Assembly (NCBI RefSeq): GCF_003721225.1
Contig: NZ_RIZI01000189.1
Span: 1 to 57,284 of the forward strand
From: Acidithiobacillus sulfuriphilus
GTDB lineage: Bacteria; Pseudomonadota; Gammaproteobacteria; Acidithiobacillales; Acidithiobacillaceae
Direction of reading: 5' to 3'
DNA: 57,284 nt
A program made the translations under genes and the position numbers. A model generated the notes under the pieces. It was not told the DNA's origin and ran no database searches. It saw only the letters and a program-made list of their open reading frames with translations. Shown piece by piece: positions 51,247-57,284 of the stretch. Positions within the stretch are counted from its first letter, which is position 1. The number at the start of each line of letters is the position of its first letter.

Positions 51247-53652
51247 ATGCGCGTCAGCATCCAATGGTTACGAGAGATGCTCGATACTCCATGGGAGTTC
51301 GAGGAAATCGCCCGCCGCCTGACCATGGGCGGCATCGAGGTGGAGAGCATCGAAGAAGCGGCGCCGCCCTTCGGGCAGGTGGTGGTGGGGCGGGTGCTCG
51401 CCGTGGAGGCACACCCTCAGGCGGATCAATTGCAGGTGGCCGCGGTGGATGCCGGCGCCGGGCAGATACGGCAGGTGGTGTGCGGTGCGGCGAATCTCGT
51501 GCCGGAAATGCGCGTCCCTCTGGCGTTGCCCGGTGCGGTCCTGCCCGGTGACCGGATCATCGCGGCCAATGCCCTGCGTGGGGTGATGTCCGAGGGAATG
51601 CTGTGCTCGGCCGGGGAATTGGGCCTGGAAGATGGCAGCAGCGGCCTGCTGGTTCTGGATGACGATGCCCCCATCGGGCTGGATTTGCGGCGTTATCTGG
51701 GGCTCGACGACCGGATTCTGACCCTGGGCATCACCCCCAACCGCGGCGACGCCTTGTCCATGCTGGGGGTGGCGCGGGACCTGGCCGCCTTGGGGGCGGG
51801 TACTCTGCGGCCTTTGCCCGACCATGACGATGGGGAATGGCCGCAGGTGTTGGGTGGCCGAGCTGCCTTTACGGCGGCGCAGGCGGGGCTGGATCTGGGT
51901 CTTCAGGTCCTCGATCCGGCCGCCTGTCCACGCTATTGCGCCCTTGTCCTGGAGGGCTTCGGACCCGGGCAGCGGGTGCCCGACCGGTTGCGGGAACGTT
52001 TGCGGCGGGCGGGGCAACATAGCGTGCACCCCATCGTGGATGTGATGAACTATGTGATGTTGGAGTTGGGGCAACCCTTGCATAGCTTTGATGCCGGGCA
52101 GGTGCAGGAAGGTATTGCGGTGCGTCCGGCTGCTGCCGGTGAACAGTTGGATGCCCTGGATGGCCAGTCCTTGGCTCTGGAGCCGGACATGCTGGTCATC
52201 GCCGATGCTGCCGGTCCGGTGGCCTTGGCCGGCATCATGGGCGGGCAGCGCACGGCCGTTAGCCAAAAGACCCGGAGCATACTGCTGGAGTCGGCGTTCT
52301 TCGCCCCCTCAGCGGTGCAGGGACGGGCGCGGCGTCTGGGCCTGCAGACCGAGGCGGCGCTGCGCTATGAGCGAGGTGTTGATTTTGACCTGCCCATGAT
52401 GGCCGCAGGGCGGGCCTCGCGCCTGCTGCGCGCTATTCTTGGGGCGCAATTGCGGGATGGTCGCTGCCTGGCGGAACCCGCGGCCGTGCCGCGGCGTGAG
52501 CCCATCCTGCTGCGGCGGGCGCGACTGTCGCGGATCCTCGGTCTGTCCATCGCCGACGGGCAGGTGGAGTCGGGGCTTGCGCATCTGGGCATGGTGCCGG
52601 AAAGGACCGAGGCGGGTTGGCAGGCTATGCCCCCGGCCCATCGCTTCGATCTGCGGATCGAGGCGGACCTCATCGAGGAAGTGGGGCGGATCTACGGCTA
52701 TGAGCGCCTTCCCACCCATCGCCCGCGCGGTATCCTGGCGCCCCTGCCCATGCCCCATGCGCCGCTGGAGAGCACCCTGCGCCAAAGCATGTTGGGGCGG
52801 GATTATCATGAGGTCATTACCTATAGTTTTATTAGTGCGCAATGGCAGGAGCGCTGCAGCCCGGGGGCGGCGGCGCTGGTATTGCGCAACCCCCTTTCCA
52901 CGGACATGGCGGTCATGCGCAGCAGCCTCTGGCCTGGTCTCTTGCAGGTTTTGCAATTTAATCTAAAAAGGCAACAGGAGCGGGTGCGCATTTTTGAGTT
53001 TGGTCGCGTATTCGAGGGGGATACGCAACGTCAGGTGCTGGCCGCATGCGCAATGGGTCCGGCGGCCCGGGAGGGTTGGGCGGACCCCAGGCGGATGCTC
53101 GATTTCTATGATCTCAAGGGCGATGTGGAATCATTGCTCGGCCAATGGCCGGGCGTTGATTTTACCTTTACGCAGGCGGATCATCCTGCCCTGCATCCGG
53201 GCCAGAGTGCCCAACTCCTGGCCAATGGGATGGTGCTGGGATCCCTCGGGGCATTGCACCCGCAGTTGGCGGCGGCACTGGATCTGGATGGCGCCCCTTT
53301 TCTTTTCCATTTGGAATGGGCGCAGTTGGCGGGGCTGGCCCGGGAGCCGCGCTTTCGGGCGATTTCGCCGTTTCCGGCATTGCGCCGGGATCTGGCGCTG
53401 CTTGTTCCCGCTGGCCTGGCGGCGGACGCCGTGGCCCAAACCCTGCGTGGGGCTGCCTCGCCCATCGTGCGGGAGATCACGCTCTTTGATCGCTACCAGG
53501 GGGAGGGGGTTGCCCCCGGCAGCTATAGTCTGGCCTTTGCGGTGGTGCTGCAGCATGCGGAACGCACGCTCACCGAAGCGGACGTGCAGGCGGAACTGGA
53601 CCGATTGATAACGGCTGTCCAACGCCTGGGTCCCATACAGTTACGTGCTTGA
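51247..53652 (+). CDS. pheT: phenylalanine--tRNA ligase beta subunit
   Basis: 801-residue beta subunit with the tRNA-binding/EMAP domain, B1 and B5 folds, the editing domain B3/B4 and the C-terminal FDX anticodon-binding domain. LDEVHPQA-like [17 protein letters not shown] and the [19 protein letters not shown] motifs are clear. Starts 9 bp after pheS. Confidence 0.97.
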   Translation: MRVSIQWLREMLDTPWEFEEIARRLTMGGIEVESIEEAAPPFGQVVVGRVLAVEAHPQADQLQVAAVDAGAGQIRQVVCGAANLVPEMRVPLALPGAVLPGDRIIAANALRGVMSEGMLCSAGELGLEDGSSGLLVLDDDAPIGLDLRRYLGLDDRILTLGITPNRGDALSMLGVARDLAALGAGTLRPLPDHDDGEWPQVLGGRAAFTAAQAGLDLGLQVLDPAACPRYCALVLEGFGPGQRVPDRLRERLRRAGQHSVHPIVDVMNYVMLELGQPLHSFDAGQVQEGIAVRPAAAGEQLDALDGQSLALEPDMLVIADAAGPVALAGIMGGQRTAVSQKTRSILLESAFFAPSAVQGRARRLGLQTEAALRYERGVDFDLPMMAAGRASRLLRAILGAQLRDGRCLAEPAAVPRREPILLRRARLSRILGLSIADGQVESGLAHLGMVPERTEAGWQAMPPAHRFDLRIEADLIEEVGRIYGYERLPTHRPRGILAPLPMPHAPLESTLRQSMLGRDYHEVITYSFISAQWQERCSPGAAALVLRNPLSTDMAVMRSSLWPGLLQVLQFNLKRQQERVRIFEFGRVFEGDTQRQVLAACAMGPAAREGWADPRRMLDFYDLKGDVESLLGQWPGVDFTFTQADHPALHPGQSAQLLANGMVLGSLGALHPQLAAALDLDGAPFLFHLEWAQLAGLAREPRFRAISPFPALRRDLALLVPAGLAADAVAQTLRGAASPIVREITLFDRYQGEGVAPGSYSLAFAVVLQHAERTLTEADVQAELDRLITAVQRLGPIQLRA

Positions 53653-53662
53653 GGGAGGAAAT

Positions 53663-53959
53663 ATGGCGATAACCAAGGCAGAGATTGTGGACATGCTTTT
53701 TGAAAAAATGGGCTTGAACAAGCGCGAAGCGAAAAGTATTGTCGAGGCGTTTTTTGATGAGATTCGTAGCAATCTGGCCAAGGGTGAAGAAGTCAAGCTG
53801 TCCGGTTTTGGTAACTTTACCCTCCGTGAGAAAAATCCCCGGCCCGGGCGTAACCCGAAAACAGGTGTGGAAATTACCATTACGGCGCGCCGGGTTGTGA
53901 CTTTTCATGCGAGCCAGAAATTGAAGGCCTATGTGAATGGCAGTGACGCGGCCACCTAA
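53663..53959 (+). CDS. ihfA: integration host factor subunit alpha
   Basis: 98-residue DNA-bending protein. ATG 53663 follows GAGGGAGG. The [20 protein letters not shown] beta arm (about 46-65) and VKLSGFG motif are typical. The pheT-ihfA-merR order is conserved in gammaproteobacteria and indicates the alpha subunit. Confidence 0.96.
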   Translation: MAITKAEIVDMLFEKMGLNKREAKSIVEAFFDEIRSNLAKGEEVKLSGFGNFTLREKNPRPGRNPKTGVEITITARRVVTFHASQKLKAYVNGSDAAT

Positions 53960-54338
53960 AGGCAGGCTTTCTGCCTTGCCGGAGATCCCGGACAAGCGCT
54001 ATTTTTCCATTAGCGAGGCGGCTGTTTTGTGCGGGGTCAAGGCGCATGTCTTGCGTTATTGGGAACAAGAGTTCCCCCAGCTTGACCCCCTGAAGCGGCG
54101 CGGTAATCGGCGTTATTACCAGCAACACGATATCCTTCTGGCGCGGCGCATTCGGGCGTTGCTCTACGCCGACGGGTATACCATTCAGGGAGCCCGGGAG
54201 CAGTTGCATCGGGGTGTTGCGGAAGCGGGGAGCGAGCCGGCCCAGGCACCGTCGGGCACGGCCAGCAGCGATAGGCGGTTGCGCTATTTGCGTCAGGAAT
54301 TGGAGGCCATGCTGGATTTGTGCCGTCAAGGCCATTGA
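53937..54338 (+). CDS. MerR-family transcriptional regulator
   Basis: 133-residue regulator with a MerR winged helix: [33 protein letters not shown], and IQGAREQL helix, then a coiled dimerisation tail. No metal-binding cysteine pattern is seen in the C-terminus. The ATG overlaps ihfA by 23 bp. A MerR gene after ihfA is conserved in gammaproteobacteria; its target is unknown. Confidence 0.9.
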   Translation: MAVTRPPKGRLSALPEIPDKRYFSISEAAVLCGVKAHVLRYWEQEFPQLDPLKRRGNRRYYQQHDILLARRIRALLYADGYTIQGAREQLHRGVAEAGSEPAQAPSGTASSDRRLRYLRQELEAMLDLCRQGH

Positions 54339-54363
54339 CCGCAGCAGCGGTTTAGCGTTTAAT
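54335..54363 (+). promoter_or_regulatory. sigma-70 promoter of tRNA-Pro
   Basis: TTGACC (54335-54340), 17-bp spacer, TTTAAT (54358-54363), 13 bp ahead of the tRNA. The -35 hexamer contains the TGA stop of the MerR gene (54336-54338). Confidence 0.55.
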
Positions 54364-54376
54364 GGGCGCTGTTTCG

Positions 54377-54913
<537 letters not shown>

Positions 54914-55321
54914 ATGGTGGATAACCCATTGCCGGTAGGTCTTTTTCATTGACGCTCGCCTTATGGCGTAGCCGAAACGGCGCGACGATTGGAAGATGCC
55001 CTCAAGGTCCAGGGCTTTACCATCTTCGCCCATTTCGATCATAGCCGTGCGGCGCAGGAGGCCGGGCGCCAGATGCCGCCGACGGAAGTCCTGGTTTTCG
55101 GCAACCCCAAAGGCGGCACGTCGCTGATGCTCGCCGCCCCCACGCTGGCCATCGACCTCCCCAGCAAGATTCTGATCCGCCAGGATGAGGACAGTGCCGC
55201 TGAGGTTTTCTTCAATACCATGGCGTATCTCAAGGAACGGCACCGCTTGATCGATATGGATAAAGAGGTGATTGCCTTCGACCAAAAAGTAACGGGACTC
55301 ATTAGGTCATCCCTAAGATGA
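54914..55321 (+). pseudogene. DUF302 domain protein interrupted by TGA
   Basis: An ATG at 54914 with a GGGGAGGG site opens a frame that hits TGA after 12 codons (54950-54952) and then continues in the same frame into a DUF302 domain: SPYGVAETARRLEDALKVQGFTIFA..., ending LIRSSLR. DUF302 is a small widespread fold, often near sulfur or metal genes, with unknown function. Downstream of the TGA only TTG at 54989 could start translation, and that would remove the SPYGVAET motif. The simplest reading is a nonsense mutation; a sequencing error is an alternative. Confidence 0.65.
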
Positions 55322-55366
55322 CCTATGGCGGATTCGGCCTATGGCCAGAGGGTTATTCTAGGCGGA

Positions 55367-55579
55367 TCAGACGGATTTCCCCTGTCCACAGGTATTGATG
55401 CCAAGCACAGCCCACAATGGGCAAAAGCGGACAATTCCGGTAATCAGTGCGATTGCCGCGAGGATCAGCACCACTACCTGCCAGATTAACCCCAAGGGAG
55501 TCAGGAATCCCACCAGCAGCAAGACAACGCCGATGATAATGCGAATCGCCTGGTCTACACGGCCAACATTGCATTGCAT
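55367..55579 (-). CDS. DUF2892 inner-membrane protein
   Basis: 70-residue protein with two membrane helices around AIRIIIGVVLLLVGFLTPLGLIW and VVVLILAAIALITGIV and the family ending FCPLWAVLGINTC. Relatives occur fused to rhodanese (YgaP C-terminal part) or alone near sulfur genes. The ATG at 55579 has GGAGGTG, and two conserved cysteines remain. Function unknown. Confidence 0.85.
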   Translation of the reverse strand: MQCNVGRVDQAIRIIIGVVLLLVGFLTPLGLIWQVVVLILAAIALITGIVRFCPLWAVLGINTCGQGKSV

Positions 55580-55780
55580 AGCTGCACCTCCAAGAAGGGT
55601 TCCAGTCAAATCATTCCCATTGGCATGGGCTTTTTCGTCACAACACCATTAAGAACATAGCTGAATAACGGGAAGATGCAAGGACCGCAGGAGTAAAAAC
55701 CCCGCTGCCAACTGCCGAATCTAGGATGAAGGCTGCCGGATTTGGGAAAACTTCCATGGCTGGACCCGGGTCGGGTTCCT

Positions 55781-56395
55781 TCACAGCGCGGACCCAGGAT
55801 GTTCCTGGAGCAAGCGGAGATAGACGGGTGAAATTTTCTGACCCGGAAAGAAGGAAGCGATGAAGGCGGCTGGCAGCAGGTTGGTGGGGGGCGGGGCGAA
55901 GACGAAATCCTGCTTCTGCGCCACCATGTGGCACTGGATGCAGGATCCCACCTTCCCAAAAGCCAAGGGTTTGCCCTGGGGTGAGTAGGCGGCCATGACC
56001 CAGTTGCGGTCGGCGCCATCATAATGGGGTAGCTTGAGCATGGCCGTCACTCCCACCAGCTTTTTCCGGGTATTGAAATTTTCCTTGATCAGGAGGCTCC
56101 CGGCTGGGTAGCGCGTCACCCGAACTACCCCGCCTGCGGCGGTTATGGTGCCATGGGCGATTTCGTCCACTTTGTCTGTGGTGTAATAATCCACCATTCG
56201 GGATCCCGGCTGGTACGCAGTGCTGCCGGGCAGGAGACGCCCTTCAGCCATGATGGTGCGGATGCTTTGCCACAACCGGGCTGGGCTTGGGACAGATTCG
56301 GGGAGATTCCCCGCCCAGGCCGGGCTGGTGGTGGTCACGGTCACCGTCACGGCAATGACCAAGCGTATTTGCTTATTTATCCGGTTAGTAAGCAT
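55781..56395 (-). CDS. exported P460-type cytochrome
   Basis: 204-residue protein with a signal peptide (28 residues, SPAWA cleavage) and a single CXXCH heme site, CIQCH (152-156), placed late as in cytochrome P460 and cytochrome c'-beta proteins. The MVDYYTTDKVDEI and LLIKENF segments resemble the P460 fold. Relatives oxidise hydroxylamine or bind NO, but the role here is unknown. ATG at 56395 follows GAGGG. Confidence 0.75.
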   Translation of the reverse strand: MLTNRINKQIRLVIAVTVTVTTTSPAWAGNLPESVPSPARLWQSIRTIMAEGRLLPGSTAYQPGSRMVDYYTTDKVDEIAHGTITAAGGVVRVTRYPAGSLLIKENFNTRKKLVGVTAMLKLPHYDGADRNWVMAAYSPQGKPLAFGKVGSCIQCHMVAQKQDFVFAPPPTNLLPAAFIASFFPGQKISPVYLRLLQEHPGSAL

Positions 56396-56528
56396 GTCAT
56401 CCCTCGGCAGGATCAATGAGATTGCGATTTCGTGGCATCTGCTGGCAGAGTGGCTTTTCGGTGGTCGCCCGGAGTATCTACATTCATCTGCAAATGGCGT
56501 AGCATAAAGATATTATAGCAATAAAAAC

Positions 56529-56540
56529 CCATCATGATGG
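56529..56540. repeat. 12-bp perfect palindrome
   Basis: CCATCATGATGG, a perfect palindrome in the intergenic region between the divergent P460 and lipoprotein genes, about 40 bp before the lipoprotein ATG. It may be an operator; no known regulator motif is recognised. Confidence 0.35.
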
Positions 56541-56579
56541 TCCAATAGTCATTGGGTACCATGGCTTGGGGAGACTGTT

Positions 56580-57284
56580 ATGGTTAAACGGAAAATTGGC
56601 ACCATCGCCCTTGCAGCGCTGCTCCTGGCTGCGGGGGCCGGTTGCGTCTCTTATCCCTATGCGACGGAAGGCTATTACAGTAGCGGCCCCATAGCGAGTG
56701 GTTATCCCGGCTATTCCTGGTATCCTTCTTCCGCTTACCTCAACTACTACACGCCTGATCTCTACCTGCAGACGGAACTGTGGGATTACTACCCGCAAGT
56801 CTATTACCAGTATTTTTCCGCTCCGCCCCCGCCGCCTCCGCCGGGGGTGCCGCCCCCGCCCCCGCCGCCGCAGGGGATGCCGCCGCCCCCGCCGGCGGTG
56901 ATCTACGGCGCGGTACCGCCTTCACCTCCGCGGCCGGGCATGGTTCCAGGCCCCGGCGCGCCGTTGCCGCCAGGACCATCAGCGCCCGGCTTCCTGGCGC
57001 CTCCTCCTCCGGGACCTGCCCATCCGCCCCTGAGGCCTTTCTTTGCCCCGTCTTCTGCCCCGCCGCCCGGACCGCCCATGGGACCTTCTCCCCGCCCAGG
57101 CTTCGTTGCACCGTCATCGCCTTCCGCGCCGCTGCCGCCGCCTCGTGCTGCGCCGCTCCCCAGGTCGGCTCTTCGTCCCCCTTCCGGACCGCCGAGCCCG
57201 GAGCCCATGGCGCCACCGCCGTCGTATCACCGCCGCCACCGGCAGGGACCTCCTCCAGGGCCGGCTTTCCCGCCACCCCCCGAG
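56580..57284 (+). CDS. proline-rich lipoprotein, partial at 3' end
   Basis: Open from ATG 56580 (GGGGAG seven bases ahead) to the window end with no stop, so at least 235 residues. A short signal peptide ends at the lipobox AAGAGC (Cys22). Residues 23-80 are Tyr-rich (YYSSG, YPGYSWYPSSAY, YYPQVYYQYF), then the protein becomes mostly Pro, Gly and Ala, disordered. It could be a surface or adhesion protein or a periplasm-spanning linker. No family is recognised. GC content rises sharply in the proline run. Confidence 0.7.
   Translation, partial: MVKRKIGTIALAALLLAAGAGCVSYPYATEGYYSSGPIASGYPGYSWYPSSAYLNYYTPDLYLQTELWDYYPQVYYQYFSAPPPPPPPGVPPPPPPPQGMPPPPPAVIYGAVPPSPPRPGMVPGPGAPLPPGPSAPGFLAPPPPGPAHPPLRPFFAPSSAPPPGPPMGPSPRPGFVAPSSPSAPLPPPRAAPLPRSALRPPSGPPSPEPMAPPPSYHRRHRQGPPPGPAFPPPPE

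Noticed and set aside
54950..54952. TGA as selenocysteine in DUF302
   Set aside because: No SECIS-like hairpin recognised after it and no known selenoprotein in this family; a nonsense change is simpler.
56740..57276. Minus-strand Gly/Ala-rich frame
   Set aside because: Reverse complement of the proline-rich lipoprotein; proline codons read as glycine codons on the other strand.

Overview
This window looks like a core chromosomal segment of a GC-rich proteobacterium. The mix of gammaproteobacterial blocks (lolB-ispE-tRNA-Gln-prs, infC-rpmI-rplT-pheS-pheT-ihfA-merR) with a betaproteobacterial-style complex I cluster (separate nuoC and nuoD, a DUF2818 gene at the end), a DsrE-type sulfur protein behind rpoH and a P460-type cytochrome suggests an Acidithiobacillus-like sulfur/iron oxidiser. 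That assignment is inference from gene order and protein style, not from a database search. Coding is very dense, genes are commonly joined by 1-17 bp overlaps, and GTG, TTG and probably ATT/ATC starts are used.

Layout. 1-4472 (minus): TPR protein, lolB, ispE, tRNA-Gln(TTG), prs and tRNA-His, read from one promoter near 4502-4530. 4592-8606 (plus): hemA, prfA, prmC, mutM. 8622-10616 (plus): a dynamin-family GTPase, meeting a ferredoxin gene head-on. 10613-12062 (minus): ferredoxin, coaD, rsmD. 12086-16015 (plus): ftsY, ftsE, ftsX, rpoH and a DsrE-like gene. 16132-20661 (minus): dapF (with a C-terminal extension), DUF484, xerC, hslV, hslU. 21129-24518: tRNA-Gln(CTG), a porin with a clear promoter and terminator, and typA. 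24608-25952 (minus): a methyltransferase, apaG, yhbY. 26071-32196 (plus): rlmE, ftsH, folP, glmM, tpiA, secG, then tRNA-Leu and a terminator. 32462-46979 (plus): all fourteen nuo genes A-N plus DUF2818, then tRNA-Val. 47141-54453 (plus): thrS, infC, rpmI, rplT, pheS, pheT, ihfA, merR-type gene, tRNA-Pro. 54454-57284: a looser, probably accessory end with a 460-bp gap, a DUF302 gene interrupted by TGA, a DUF2892 membrane protein, a P460-type cytochrome and a proline-rich lipoprotein that runs off the window.

How the genes work together. Most of the window is housekeeping: translation (prfA/prmC, thrS, pheST, infC, L35, L20, six tRNAs), envelope biogenesis (lolB, ispE, glmM, ftsEX, secG, ftsY), proteolysis and heat shock (rpoH, hslVU, ftsH), cofactors (hemA, coaD, folP, prs) and respiration (complex I). 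No CRISPR array, prophage, insertion sequence or rRNA was seen. The most unusual signals are: a 58-codon in-frame extension of dapF with its own strong ribosome-binding site; a cysteine-bearing insert in the dynamin-type GTPase; probable non-AUG starts for hemA and infC; the N7 iron-sulfur motif in NuoG; perfect REP-like palindromes; tRNA promoters whose -35 box contains the stop codon of the gene upstream; and a rpoH-DsrE translational coupling.
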